From: an uncultured Pelagibacteraceae bacterium
GTDB lineage: Bacteria; Pseudomonadota; Alphaproteobacteria; Pelagibacterales; Pelagibacteraceae
Reading direction: 5' to 3'
DNA: 42,450 bases
NCBI GenBank assembly: GCA_902613915.1
Contig: CACMJB010000009.1
Span: forward strand, 1 to 42,450
Each line of letters begins with the position of its first letter. Positions within the stretch are counted from its first letter, which is position 1. Shown piece by piece: positions 23,845 through 32,134 of this stretch. The notes below the pieces were generated by a model. It did not search any database and was not told the DNA's origin. It saw only the letters and a list, made by a program, of their open reading frames with translations. A program made the position numbers and the translations under genes.

Positions 23845-24579
23845 ATGAGCAAAATTGCAATAATAATACCATCAAGACTAGACGCGTTAAGGTTACCCAA
23901 TAAACCATTGGAACTTATAAACAACAAAGAAATGATCTTACATGTTTATGAAGCTGCAAAAAAAACAGACTCAGAAGTTTATGTGGCAACGCCTGATCAA
24001 AAGATTATTGATGTTATCAATCAAAATAAAGGAAAAGCAGTTTTCACGTCAGTTGATCATCAAACTGGAACGGATAGAGTTTATGAAGTTTTTAAAGATC
24101 ACTTAAAAAGTGAACCTGATTTAATTATTAATTTACAAGGAGACATGCCAAACATAGAGCCACAAGCTATTTCTAATTTAATAAATTATATGAAGGAAGG
24201 AACTTGTGATATCGGGACTTTAGCAAGTTCCTTTAGTTCTGATGATGAACTAGCAGATGAGAATAATGTCAAAGTTGCTGTGAAAGAAAAATTAACCAAT
24301 GGAAAATTTAGTGAAGCATTAGATTTCTTCAGAAAAGACTCAAATGAATACGAAAATTATTATCATCACGTCGGTATTTATGCCTTTACTAATAAAGCCT
24401 TAGTAAGGTATGTAAGCTTAAAAAGATCTAAGCTTGAATTGGAAAGAAAACTAGAACAGTTAAGAGCTCTTGAAAACTCAATGTCAATTCATGTTGGATA
24501 TATTAACTCATCACCATTAAGTGTTGATACTAAAAATGATTTAATAGAGGTTAGAAAAATTATGGAGAAAACTAGTTAA
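23845..24579 (+). CDS. kdsB: CMP-KDO synthetase (3-deoxy-manno-octulosonate cytidylyltransferase)
   Basis: Activates KDO with CTP for addition to lipid A. The nucleotide-binding start IIPSRLDALRLPNKPL is followed by FTSVDHQTGTDRVYEV, the conserved NLQGDMPNIEP, and YHHVGIYAFTNKAL. I use the ATG at 23845 (MSKIAIIIPSR, 244 residues); an in-frame TTG 15 bases upstream lies in a short inverted repeat and is unlikely. It forms a pair with pheA one base downstream, an arrangement also found in other alphaproteobacteria. It acts two steps after the kdsD product at the left end of the window. Confidence 0.92.
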   Translation: MSKIAIIIPSRLDALRLPNKPLELINNKEMILHVYEAAKKTDSEVYVATPDQKIIDVINQNKGKAVFTSVDHQTGTDRVYEVFKDHLKSEPDLIINLQGDMPNIEPQAISNLINYMKEGTCDIGTLASSFSSDDELADENNVKVAVKEKLTNGKFSEALDFFRKDSNEYENYYHHVGIYAFTNKALVRYVSLKRSKLELERKLEQLRALENSMSIHVGYINSSPLSVDTKNDLIEVRKIMEKTS

Positions 24580-24580
24580 A

Positions 24581-25414
24581 ATGAAAATAGGAATTCAAGG
24601 AGAGCTCGGCGCTTATTCACATATAGCTGTAGAAAATCTATATAAAGATGCAGATATAAAAACCTGCTCAACATTTGAGGATACTTTCAAACTGGCTTTT
24701 AATGATCCAAGTATCAAAATAGTTATTCCAATAGAAAATTCATTAGCTGGAAGAGTAGCAGATATTCATTATTTGTTACCAAAATATAAATTACAAATTC
24801 ACGGTGAATATTTTCTTCCAGTCGAACATAATTTACTCGGTAAACAAGATGCTTCAATTGAAGATATTAAATTTGTTAGAAGTCACGCACAAGCTATAAG
24901 TCAATGCCAAAAAATTATTAATGAAAGAAATTTTAAATCAATTATTTCAGTAGATACTGCTGGCTCCGCTAAAGATTTAGCTGAAGGAAAAGATAAATCC
25001 ATAGCAGCAATTGCATCAGAACTTTCAGCTAAAATGTATAACTTAAAAATACTCAAAAAAAATATTGAGGACGATAAAGGAAATGTAACGAGATTTTTGA
25101 TTATGGGAAAAAATATTGAACAACCAGATTATGATGATAAGAAAAAATTTTTAACTAGCTGCATTTTTAGAGTTAAAAGTGAACCCTCAGCTCTTTATAA
25201 ATGTTTAGGTGGGTTTGCTACTAATCAAGTAAACTTAACAAAGCTTGAAAGTTTTTCAGTTAAAAATACTTTTGAGCAAGCTAATTTTTATTTAGATATC
25301 GAAGGTCATTTGGAACAACCTAAAGTAAAAAAGGCCTTAGAGGAATTAGGCTTCCATACTGAGACTTTAGACATCCTTGGAGTGTACGAATCTTCAGCAT
25401 TTAGGCAAAAATAG
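24581..25414 (+). CDS. pheA: Prephenate dehydratase PheA (monofunctional)
   Basis: Converts prephenate to phenylpyruvate for phenylalanine synthesis. The N-terminal catalytic region begins GIQGELGAYSHIAV and has IPIENSLAGRVADIHYLL and VEHNLLG; the conserved dehydratase motif NVTRFLIMGK closes the domain. A C-terminal ACT domain follows (FRVKSEPSALYKCLGGFATN, then KLESF), which normally binds Phe for feedback inhibition. There is no chorismate mutase domain, so that activity must lie elsewhere. Length (277) is normal. Confidence 0.92.
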   Translation: MKIGIQGELGAYSHIAVENLYKDADIKTCSTFEDTFKLAFNDPSIKIVIPIENSLAGRVADIHYLLPKYKLQIHGEYFLPVEHNLLGKQDASIEDIKFVRSHAQAISQCQKIINERNFKSIISVDTAGSAKDLAEGKDKSIAAIASELSAKMYNLKILKKNIEDDKGNVTRFLIMGKNIEQPDYDDKKKFLTSCIFRVKSEPSALYKCLGGFATNQVNLTKLESFSVKNTFEQANFYLDIEGHLEQPKVKKALEELGFHTETLDILGVYESSAFRQK

Positions 25415-25436
25415 TCCACAAAATTTAAATCTACTC

Positions 25437-25466
25437 TTGTAGTATTTAAATTGATCTTGATATACT
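25437..25466 (+). promoter_or_regulatory. Promoter of the 4.5S RNA gene
   Basis: TTGTAG (25437-25442), 18-base spacer, TATACT (25461-25466). The expected start lies about seven bases after the -10, at 25473, which coincides with the 5' end of the RNA as judged by pairing of its ends. Confidence 0.7.
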
Positions 25467-25471
25467 CATGA

Positions 25472-25563
25472 TGAGGTTGGCATCAGGTGGATGTTTCATA
25501 AACCCGGTCAGGTCTGAAAAGAAGCAGCCGTAGTGAAAATTTTTCAGGTTGTTGCCTGCCTCT
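25472..25563 (+). ncRNA. ffs: Signal recognition particle 4.5S RNA
   Basis: The universally conserved SRP core GGTCAGGTCTGAAAAGAAGC begins at 25506 and continues AGCC; the Ffh-binding internal loop and the tetraloop region match bacterial 4.5S RNA (a GAAA-type loop rather than GGAA). The outer ends pair: GAGG at 25473 with CCTC ending at 25562, and TGGCA with TGCC nearby. About 91 bases, the usual short bacterial form. Four T's follow at once. With Ffh it delivers membrane proteins to the translocon. The dnaX start codon comes only seven bases later. Confidence 0.93.
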
Positions 25564-25569
25564 TTTAAA

Positions 25570-27240
25570 ATGACAAACAAAATTCTAGCACTTAAATATA
25601 GACCACAAGAGTTTAAAGATTTAATTGGCCAAGAAGTCATGGCTCAAACCATTACCAATGCAATTAAACTTGGAAAAACTCCTAATGCATATTTGTTAAC
25701 TGGAATTCGAGGCGTAGGTAAAACTACAACAGCTCGTTTAATTGCAAAAGCATTAAACTGTGAAAAAAATAATGACCCTAAAATAAATTGTTCGGGTGAA
25801 AAATTTTGTCCTACTTGCCAAGAAATTATAAATTCCAATCATATTGACATTTTGGAAATGGACGCTGCATCTAAAACTGGAATAGATGACGTAAGAGAGT
25901 TAATTGAAAATTCAAAGTACAGTCCAACTAGTGCGAAGTTTAAAATATTTATAATTGATGAAGTACACATGCTTTCAAAACAAGCATTTAATGGCTTACT
26001 TAAAACCTTAGAAGAGCCGCCACCAAGTTTAAAATTTATATTAGCAACCACAGAGGTAAGAAAAATACCTGTAACTATTTTATCAAGATGTCAAAGATTT
26101 GATCTTAAAAGAGTTAGTGTAGAACAACTCTGTCAGCATCTTAAGAAAATAGCAGATAAAGAAAAAGGCAAAATATCTGAAGATGCGATTAAACTTATTG
26201 CAAGAACTTCAGAGGGATCTGTTCGAGACTCTATATCATTACTAGATAGAGCTTTAATTTCTCAAAGTATTAATGAAAATAAACAAATAGAAGAACCTGA
26301 TGTTAGGAAAATGTTGGGATTAGCAGACAAAAGCAAAGTTATCACATTGTTTAAGGAAGTTTTGAGTGGCAATGAAAAGAATGCATCTAATATATTAAAC
26401 GAATTAATTAATGACGGTTTAGACGCAAAAAACTTTTTAAATGATATTCTTGAAGTTCTTTACTTATTCAGCAGAAGAATAAGTCTAGGGCCGATTGAAA
26501 AAGATATGTCAGTTTCAGAAGCAGAGGTTCAAATGATTGATCAGTATTCAAAAAATATTGACATGCAAGATATAGGTTTATTTTGGCAGCTTACTATAAA
26601 GACCATCGATGATTTGAGAATAGTCGGAAATGAAAATCTAACTTTAGAAATGTATATTATGCAGTTAGTACATTTAAAAAATATAGATACAAAAAAACAA
26701 GTTTCAAATTTAGAAAATGAGAGTAGTCAAATCTCGAATGATACTTTAATAGGAAAAAAAATTGATGATCAACCAGTTGATAATATTCCTAATCAAATTA
26801 AAAATCAGTTAAAGAACATTAATCAAATAAAGACAAATCCAATTAAAAATTTATCTAAAGAAAGCCAAAGTACAAAAATTGAAATAACAAGTTTTCAAGA
26901 TTTAATTAATTTAGCAAATAAAGAAAAAGAAATTGAGCTTAAGTACGATCTTGAGCGAAATGTAAAACTAGTAAGTTTTAACAGAGGAAAAATTGATATT
27001 AGCTTTAATGAAAAACTTAATAAAAATTTTATAAAAAATCTTACAGAGAAATTATTAACCTGGACAGGCGAGAGATGGATTATTTCCTTAAGTAAAAACA
27101 GTAATGCGAAAAGTATCTATGAAAAAAATCAAGAAGATAAAAATAATATGATCGAAGAATTTAAGAAAAGTAAAGTTGCTCAAGATATACAAAAAACTTT
27201 TCCAGATGCAAAGTTGACTGATCTAACAGAAGAGGAATAA
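25570..27240 (+). CDS. dnaX: DNA polymerase III subunit tau/gamma
   Basis: The clamp-loader subunit. I start it at the ATG at 25570 (MTNKILALKYRPQEF); an in-frame start at 25549 would lie inside the 4.5S RNA. The AAA+ domain has Walker A GIRGVGKTT (45-53), zinc-binding cysteines C64, C74, C80 and C83, IIDEVHML, and sensor 1 LATTEVRKIP. Domain III ends near residue 370, then a low-complexity linker leads to the tau-specific part that contacts polymerase and helicase. An A8 run at codons 395-397 lies just after domain III; one extra A there gives an immediate TGA. Followed directly by ybaB and recR, a common bacterial trio. Confidence 0.95.
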   Translation: MTNKILALKYRPQEFKDLIGQEVMAQTITNAIKLGKTPNAYLLTGIRGVGKTTTARLIAKALNCEKNNDPKINCSGEKFCPTCQEIINSNHIDILEMDAASKTGIDDVRELIENSKYSPTSAKFKIFIIDEVHMLSKQAFNGLLKTLEEPPPSLKFILATTEVRKIPVTILSRCQRFDLKRVSVEQLCQHLKKIADKEKGKISEDAIKLIARTSEGSVRDSISLLDRALISQSINENKQIEEPDVRKMLGLADKSKVITLFKEVLSGNEKNASNILNELINDGLDAKNFLNDILEVLYLFSRRISLGPIEKDMSVSEAEVQMIDQYSKNIDMQDIGLFWQLTIKTIDDLRIVGNENLTLEMYIMQLVHLKNIDTKKQVSNLENESSQISNDTLIGKKIDDQPVDNIPNQIKNQLKNINQIKTNPIKNLSKESQSTKIEITSFQDLINLANKEKEIELKYDLERNVKLVSFNRGKIDISFNEKLNKNFIKNLTEKLLTWTGERWIISLSKNSNAKSIYEKNQEDKNNMIEEFKKSKVAQDIQKTFPDAKLTDLTEEE

Positions 27241-27561
27241 ATGACAAATTTTTCAGACATGCTTTCAAAAGCAAAAGCCATGCAAGAGAAAATGAAGGAA
27301 GCCCAAGATCAAATTAAAAAGATTGAAGTTGAAGGTGAAGCTGGTGGAAATTTAGTTAAAGTTGTTTTATCAGGTGATTATGAATTAAAATCTATTTCAA
27401 TTAGTGATGCAGCTAAAAAAGAGAGCCAAGAAATAATTAATGATTTAATTATAGCTGCTTACAACAATGCAAAAGAGAACTTAAAGAAGAAATCTGCAGA
27501 AGAATTATCTAAAGTGACAGGCGGACTTAATTTGCCACTAGATTTCAAACTCCCTTTCTAA
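27241..27561 (+). CDS. Nucleoid-associated protein YbaB/EbfC
   Basis: A 106-residue dimeric DNA-binding protein of the YbaB/EbfC family, here in its usual place between dnaX and recR. The family's start SDMLSKAKAMQEKMKEAQDQ forms the long dimer helix, followed by VEGEAGGNLVKVVLSGDYEL, the conserved central strand, and a C-terminal helix with AYNNAKENLKKKSAEEL and VTGGLNLP. It starts immediately after the dnaX stop and shares one base with recR, so the three are translated from one message. It may aid recombination or nucleoid organisation; its precise role is unsettled. Confidence 0.9.
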   Translation: MTNFSDMLSKAKAMQEKMKEAQDQIKKIEVEGEAGGNLVKVVLSGDYELKSISISDAAKKESQEIINDLIIAAYNNAKENLKKKSAEELSKVTGGLNLPLDFKLPF

Positions 27562-28166
27562 TGGATAATGAAATTCCAGAAATAAATGAGCTGATCCAGC
27601 AATTTTCTAAATTGCCAGGTTTAGGACCAAAGTCAGCAAAAAGAATAATACTTAAATTGATCAATAATAAAGACAACATGGTTAAACCTTTGGCTAAATC
27701 CTTAGCTGAAGTTTATAAAAAAGTTGTTAGGTGTGTTGATTGTGGAAACTTGAAGATAATCGATAAAGTATGTATTTGCTCATCTGATAATTCTTATGAC
27801 AAAATTTGTGTTGTAGAAAATTTAGCTGATATGTGGGTCATTGACTCTGCTAATATTTATAAAGGTCATTATCATATTTTAGGAGGCACATTAAATTCTA
27901 ACGAAAATTATGAGCAAAAAAATCTTCTAATTGAGTCTCTTGTTAAAAGAATTAAAAAAAATAACTTAAAAGAGGTGATTATTGCTACAAGTGCTACTGT
28001 TGAAGGCCAAACTACTGCTCACTACATCGAAGATACAATAAAAAATGACAATTTAAAGATCACTAAATTAGCACAAGGTCTACCTGTGGGTGGAGAAATT
28101 GAACAGTTAGATGACGGTACTTTATTTTCAGCGTTTAAAAATAGAGTTCCAGTTACCGGAAGTTAA
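27561..28166 (+). CDS. recR: Recombination protein RecR
   Basis: Loads RecA at gaps together with RecF/RecO. The N-terminal helix-hairpin-helix is [15 protein letters not shown], then a Cys cluster, a Toprim domain ([14 protein letters not shown]) and the C-terminal Walker-like part with YEHILGG-like YHILGGTLN. Cysteines are C58, C61, C71 and C73, so the usual C-x2-C second half is C-x-C here; zinc binding may be altered. The rest of the 201 residues is standard. Convergent with glcB, overlapping it by four bases. Confidence 0.9.
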   Translation: MDNEIPEINELIQQFSKLPGLGPKSAKRIILKLINNKDNMVKPLAKSLAEVYKKVVRCVDCGNLKIIDKVCICSSDNSYDKICVVENLADMWVIDSANIYKGHYHILGGTLNSNENYEQKNLLIESLVKRIKKNNLKEVIIATSATVEGQTTAHYIEDTIKNDNLKITKLAQGLPVGGEIEQLDDGTLFSAFKNRVPVTGS

Positions 28167-30307
28167 TTACCAGCTTTCTTTTCTAATCTTTTTTGATGAA
28201 GCAAAGGTTCTGTATAACCAGACGGTTGAACTCGGCCTTTAAACACAAGATCACAAGCAGCTGAAAAAGCTACAGATTTATCAAAGTTATCAGACATTTT
28301 TTGATAAGCAGGATCATTCTTATTTTGCTCATCAACTATTTTGGCCATCTTCTTCATCACTTCCATGACTTGATCTTCTTTACAGATCCCGTGGTGCAAC
28401 CAATTTGCAATATGTTGAGATGATATTCTAAGAGTTGCTCTATCTTCCATAAGACCAACGTTATTAATATCCGGAACTTTTGAACAACCGACACCTTGAT
28501 TAACCCATCTAACAACGTATCCTAAAATTCCTTGAGCGTTGTTTTCTAATTCATGGTTGATATCATCTATAGCCCAATTAGGTCTATCTGCTGTAGGTAT
28601 TTCTAAAATATCATTAAGCTTAGCTTTAGATCTTGATTTAATTTTATTTTGTTCATCAAATACATTCACTTTGTGATAATGCATTGAATGTAATGTAGCC
28701 GCAGTGGGAGAGGGAACCCACGCGCAATTAGCACCAGATTTTGGATGACCTATTTTTTGGTCCATCATGTTTGCCATCTGATCTGGCATAGCCCACATAC
28801 CTTTTCCAATTTGAGCTTTACCTGAAAAACCACAACTAAGTCCAACGTCAACATTCCAGTTTTCATAAGTTCCAAGCCAAGTTGATTTTTTCATTTCCCC
28901 TTTAAAAATCATTGGTCCAGCTTCAAAAGAAGTATGCATTTCATCACCAGTTCGATCTAAGAAACCTGTATTAATAAAAACAATTCTATTCTTAACTTGT
29001 CTAATGCACTCCTTTAAATTTACAGTAGTTCTTCTTTCTTCATCCATTATTCCGACTTTAATTGAGTATTTTTTAATTCCTAATGCTTCTTCAACTTTTC
29101 CAAACAATGTATTAGTGAAGGCAACCTCTTCTGGCCCATGCATTTTTGGTTTTACAATGTAAACTGATCCAGTCCTTGAGTTATTTTTATTTTTAAAATC
29201 ATGTAATGCACATAACGTAGCCATGAATGCATCCATTATGCCTTCTGGAATTTCTGAACCATCTTTAAGTAAAATTGCAGGGTTTGTCATTAAGTGCCCT
29301 ACATTTCTATTCAATAACAACGCTCTTCCATGCAGAGTAATTTTTTTTCCATCTTTCGATATAAAAGTTTTGTCTGAATTTAACTTTCTAACAAATTTTT
29401 TTCCATTTTTTTCCATATTGGTTGTTAAATCACCTTTCATTAAGCCAAGCCAATTACGATAACATTTAATTTTATCCTCAGCATCCACTGCAGCAACCGA
29501 GTCCTCATTATCAATTATGGTTGAAAGAGCAGACTCAACAATGAAATCAGAGATCGAAGCCTTATCTAGTTTTCCAATATAATGATTTGGATCAATTATA
29601 ATATTGATATGTAGATTATTATTTTTTAATAAAACTGAAGTCAGTTTTTCTTTCTCGCCATTATATCCAATAAACTGAACTTTATTTTTTAAATAAATTT
29701 CTTTTTTGCCCTCAAGAAAAACTATGTCGTTATCTTTTACTTTTATTTCAGAGATTTTAATCCAACTCCCATTATCTAATGGGAAACTTTCGTCTAGGAA
29801 TTTTCTTACATAGACTATAACTTTTTGAGCTCTTTCTTCGTTAAAACCTTTACCCTTATCTCCTGGAATTACATCCGTCCCGTATAATGCATCGTATAAA
29901 CTTCCCCATCGGGCATTAGCAGCATTTAAAGCATATCTTGCATTATCAACTGGCACCACAAGTTGAGGCCCAGCTATTATAGCAATTTCATCGTCTACAT
30001 TTGTTGTTTCAATATTAAAGTCGTCTTTTTCTTCAACGATATAAGAAATAGATTTTAAAAATTGTAAATACTCATTTTTATTAAATTCCTTACCTTTATT
30101 TTTTTTGTGCCACTCATCTATTTTTTTTTGGATGTCTTCTCTCTTTTGAATTAACTCTTTATTTTTTGGCGCAAGTTCATGAACAGTATTTCCAAAATTG
30201 TTCCAAAACTTTTCTGTTTTAATGTTTGTACCTGGGATTATTTCATTATTAACAAAATCAAATAATTTTGTATTAATTTTTAGCCCATTTTTCTCAGTTA
30301 TGCTCAT
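28163..30307 (-). CDS. glcB: Malate synthase G
   Basis: Condenses glyoxylate and acetyl-CoA to malate. The full 714-residue G-type enzyme is present, with [18 protein letters not shown] early, [15 protein letters not shown] and [15 protein letters not shown]-like [16 protein letters not shown] in the TIM barrel, and [20 protein letters not shown] plus NWLHHGI in the catalytic region. No isocitrate lyase gene is in this window. In cultured SAR11 this gene is reported to be preceded by a glycine-activated riboswitch; the 56-base gap to accA here has no recognisable aptamer, only the short string AAAGGACTGAGG beside the start codon. The start is fixed by the family N terminus ([12 protein letters not shown]). 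Confidence 0.95.
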   Translation of the reverse strand: MSITEKNGLKINTKLFDFVNNEIIPGTNIKTEKFWNNFGNTVHELAPKNKELIQKREDIQKKIDEWHKKNKGKEFNKNEYLQFLKSISYIVEEKDDFNIETTNVDDEIAIIAGPQLVVPVDNARYALNAANARWGSLYDALYGTDVIPGDKGKGFNEERAQKVIVYVRKFLDESFPLDNGSWIKISEIKVKDNDIVFLEGKKEIYLKNKVQFIGYNGEKEKLTSVLLKNNNLHINIIIDPNHYIGKLDKASISDFIVESALSTIIDNEDSVAAVDAEDKIKCYRNWLGLMKGDLTTNMEKNGKKFVRKLNSDKTFISKDGKKITLHGRALLLNRNVGHLMTNPAILLKDGSEIPEGIMDAFMATLCALHDFKNKNNSRTGSVYIVKPKMHGPEEVAFTNTLFGKVEEALGIKKYSIKVGIMDEERRTTVNLKECIRQVKNRIVFINTGFLDRTGDEMHTSFEAGPMIFKGEMKKSTWLGTYENWNVDVGLSCGFSGKAQIGKGMWAMPDQMANMMDQKIGHPKSGANCAWVPSPTAATLHSMHYHKVNVFDEQNKIKSRSKAKLNDILEIPTADRPNWAIDDINHELENNAQGILGYVVRWVNQGVGCSKVPDINNVGLMEDRATLRISSQHIANWLHHGICKEDQVMEVMKKMAKIVDEQNKNDPAYQKMSDNFDKSVAFSAACDLVFKGRVQPSGYTEPLLHQKRLEKKAGN

Positions 30308-30363
30308 AGCCTCAGTCCTTTACATTATAATATAATATATTAATAGTAGTATTAACAACTCAT

Positions 30364-31470
30364 ATGAAAAATTATTTAGAATTTGAAAAAGAAATTAAAG
30401 CACTTGAACAAGAAGTTGATGATTTAAAAAGCCCTTTTGGTTCAGAAGGCATTTCAGAAGTTGATACCCAAAAGATTAAAAATACTCAAAATGAAATAAA
30501 TGAAAAGCTAAAAGAGACTTATGCAAATCTTAATAGTTGGCAAAGAACTCAAGTAGCAAGACACGAAGATAGACCTAAAGCAAATTATTATATCAAAAAA
30601 ATATTTTCTCAATTTACATTATTATCTGGTGATCGGTATTTTGGTGATGATAAATCTGTCATCGCTGGATTTGGATTAATTGATAACAAATCTGTTTTAG
30701 TCATCGGTCAAGAAAAGGGTGAAGATTTAAATAGCAGAATCGAAAGAAATTTTGGAATGATGAGACCAGAGGGTTATAGAAAATGTATTAGACTAATGAA
30801 ATTAGCAGACCGTTTTCAAATACCTGTAGTAAGTTTTATAGATACACCTGGAGCATATCCAGGACTAGGAGCTGAACAAAGAGGACAAGCTTCAGCTATC
30901 GCTAATTCAATAGAGTGCTGCATGTCATTAACTGTTCCAAATATCTCAATTATTATCGGAGAAGGTGGATCTGGTGGAGCAATAGCCTTAGCTTCATCAA
31001 ATAAAGTAATCATGTTAGAAAATTCCATTTATTCTGTAATTTCTCCAGAAGGATGTGCATCAATTCTTTGGAGAGATCCTAGTAAATCATTACAAGCAGC
31101 CGAAGCAATGAAATTAACTGCAAAAGATTTATTAAAACTTGGTGTCATAGATGAAATAATTTCAGAACCATTAGGCGGAGCTCACAGAGATCCAGAAAAT
31201 ATTGCCGCAGATATTAAACACTCAATTATGAAAAACTTAAAAAGTTTTGAAAACTTTAGCAAAGATGAGATTTATGATCATAGAAAAGCAAAATTTCTTC
31301 AAATAGGTAGAGATCAAGGATTTAGTAAGTCTACTAATTTAGATGTTGGTGGATTAAGTTATAAAGGATCATCATTACAAAAATTCACCTCACATATAGA
31401 AAAAAACAAACTAGTATATGGCGGTTTGACGCTTTTAGCCGCTGTAAGCTTAATTGCTCTTCTTTTTTAG
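30364..31470 (+). CDS. accA: Acetyl-CoA carboxylase carboxyltransferase subunit alpha with C-terminal membrane segment
   Basis: Carries the carboxyl transfer from biotin to acetyl-CoA, making malonyl-CoA with AccD. The family part matches along residues 1-320: RNFGMMRPEGYRKCIRLMKL, FIDTPGAYPGLGAEQRGQA, IGEGGSGGAIALASS, VISPEGCASILWRD and EPLGGAHRDPE. E. coli AccA ends near residue 319. Here about 48 residues follow: a polar linker and a final hydrophobic helix LVYGGLTLLAAVSLIALLF at 350-368 ending at the stop. This looks like a tail anchor that would bring the enzyme to the membrane. A terminator-like hairpin follows the stop. Confidence 0.92.
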   Translation: MKNYLEFEKEIKALEQEVDDLKSPFGSEGISEVDTQKIKNTQNEINEKLKETYANLNSWQRTQVARHEDRPKANYYIKKIFSQFTLLSGDRYFGDDKSVIAGFGLIDNKSVLVIGQEKGEDLNSRIERNFGMMRPEGYRKCIRLMKLADRFQIPVVSFIDTPGAYPGLGAEQRGQASAIANSIECCMSLTVPNISIIIGEGGSGGAIALASSNKVIMLENSIYSVISPEGCASILWRDPSKSLQAAEAMKLTAKDLLKLGVIDEIISEPLGGAHRDPENIAADIKHSIMKNLKSFENFSKDEIYDHRKAKFLQIGRDQGFSKSTNLDVGGLSYKGSSLQKFTSHIEKNKLVYGGLTLLAAVSLIALLF

Positions 31471-31471
31471 C

Positions 31472-31496
31472 GATTGTTGCATAAAAACAATCTTTT
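31472..31496 (+). terminator. Terminator after accA
   Basis: GATTGTT (31472-31478) and AACAATC (31486-31492) form a seven-base stem with a seven-base loop and are followed by TTTT. It begins one base after the accA stop. Confidence 0.65.
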
Positions 31497-31515
31497 AAAA
31501 ATAAATTTTCTTCTA

Positions 31516-31571
31516 TTGACTTTTATCAATCAAATCTATTTAAGGTGCAAAGAACTAATCTTTGATTAGTT
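31516..31571 (+). promoter_or_regulatory. Promoter and 5' leader hairpin of the cold-shock gene
   Basis: A TTGACT box (31516-31521) with an AT-rich -10 (TATTTA at 31537, spacing 15) is followed by an eight-base inverted repeat, AACTAATC (31553-31560) and GATTAGTT (31564-31571) around TTT. The hairpin would lie in the mRNA leader, about 30 bases before the start codon. Confidence 0.5.
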
Positions 31572-31603
31572 TAAGTTAATAATAATAAGGAAAAACTAAA
31601 AAT

Positions 31604-31816
31604 ATGAGTACACTAAAAGGTAAAGTTAAGTGGTTCAATGGTACTAAAGGATATGGTTTCATTGAAAGAGAAGACAAAGAAAAAGACGTGTTCGTTCATT
31701 CTTCAGCTGTTAGAGAAGCTGGTTTAAAATATTTAAACGAGGGTGATGAGTTAACGTTTGAAGTGGAGAGCACGGAAAAAGGTCCTTCAGCAGTAAAACT
31801 GCAGAAAACATCTTAA
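31604..31816 (+). CDS. Cold-shock domain protein (CspA family)
   Basis: A 70-residue OB-fold protein that binds single-stranded RNA or DNA and melts mRNA structure. RNP1 is GYGFIERE (within KGYGFI), RNP2 is VFVHSSAV, and the start [17 protein letters not shown] is diagnostic. It is free-standing with its own promoter and a large structured region after its stop. A leader hairpin upstream may regulate it, as leaders do in other cold-shock genes. Confidence 0.93.
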   Translation: MSTLKGKVKWFNGTKGYGFIEREDKEKDVFVHSSAVREAGLKYLNEGDELTFEVESTEKGPSAVKLQKTS

Positions 31817-31843
31817 TCTAAATTTCCAAAAATCACTGGTTAA

Positions 31844-31881
31844 CGGGGCATTAAGATAAGCTTTGCTTTTTTATTGTCCCG
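31844..31881 (+). terminator. Long imperfect hairpin after the cold-shock gene
   Basis: CGGG (31844-31847) pairs with CCCG (31878-31881), and the AT-rich flanks continue to an inner AAGC-TTT-GCTT hairpin (31858-31868) followed by T's. The inner hairpin plus T run looks like a terminator and the outer pairing could make a longer folded 3' end. Confidence 0.55.
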
Positions 31882-31892
31882 CTAATTCCTTC

Positions 31893-31921
31893 TTGAAAAA
31901 GACACATTTTTTTTCTAAATA
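31893..31921 (+). promoter_or_regulatory. Promoter upstream of the His-rich ORF and tRNA-His
   Basis: TTGAAA (31893-31898), 17-base spacer, TAAATA (31916-31921). The expected start falls near 31928, right at the ATG of a short ORF. A second candidate -10, TATAAT at 32001-32006, lacks a good -35. Confidence 0.5.
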
Positions 31922-31927
31922 TCAATC

Positions 31928-32005
31928 ATGATTATAAAAAAGACATTATCTAATCTAAGATCACATTCTCACAGAATGCATGCTAGGCTATTGCTTAGCT
32001 TATAA
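31928..32005 (+). CDS. Possible His-rich leader peptide upstream of tRNA-His/hisS
   Basis: A 25-codon ORF whose middle reads RSHSHRMH: three His codons (31964, 31970, 31979) within six residues. It lies under the promoter above, so a leaderless message is possible. It precedes tRNA-His, hisS, hisZ and hisG. The last codons form a GC-rich hairpin, GCTAGGC (31982-31988) with GCTTAGC (31993-31999). A leader ORF sensing charged tRNA-His is a hypothesis; a chance ORF is quite possible. There is no clear terminator hairpin with a T run before the tRNA. Confidence 0.3.
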   Translation: MIIKKTLSNLRSHSHRMHARLLLSL

Positions 32006-32053
32006 TCAAAAATATATAAATTTAATTAAAATTAAGATAAAGATAACAAGGAC

Positions 32054-32130
32054 GCAGCAGTAGCTCAGTTGGTTAGAGCACTAGTTTGTGGAACTAGGGG
32101 TCGGTGGTTCGAATCCACCCTGCTGTACCA
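32054..32130 (+). tRNA. tRNA-His (GTG anticodon)
   Basis: 77 bases with CCA encoded at 32128-32130. Acceptor arms GCAGCAG and CTGCTGT pair, with a G-T at the first position. The D arm GCTC/GAGC, the anticodon stem CTAGT/ACTAG with loop TTGTGGA (anticodon GTG) and the T arm GGTGG/CCACC with TTCGAAT are all intact. The discriminator is A73 and base -1 is C, so the extra G-1:C73 pair of most bacterial tRNA-His is absent, as known for many alphaproteobacteria. It lies four bases before hisS. Confidence 0.95.
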
Positions 32131-32134
32131 GAAA

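Noticed and set aside
25549-25569. Earlier in-frame dnaX start
   Set aside because: Falls within the 4.5S RNA; the family N terminus begins at the 25570 ATG.
30308-30363. Glycine riboswitch before glcB
   Set aside because: Only 56 AT-rich bases and a single matching short string; not enough for an aptamer.
32069-32134. Earlier in-frame hisS start
   Set aside because: Lies inside tRNA-His; its translation is tRNA sequence.
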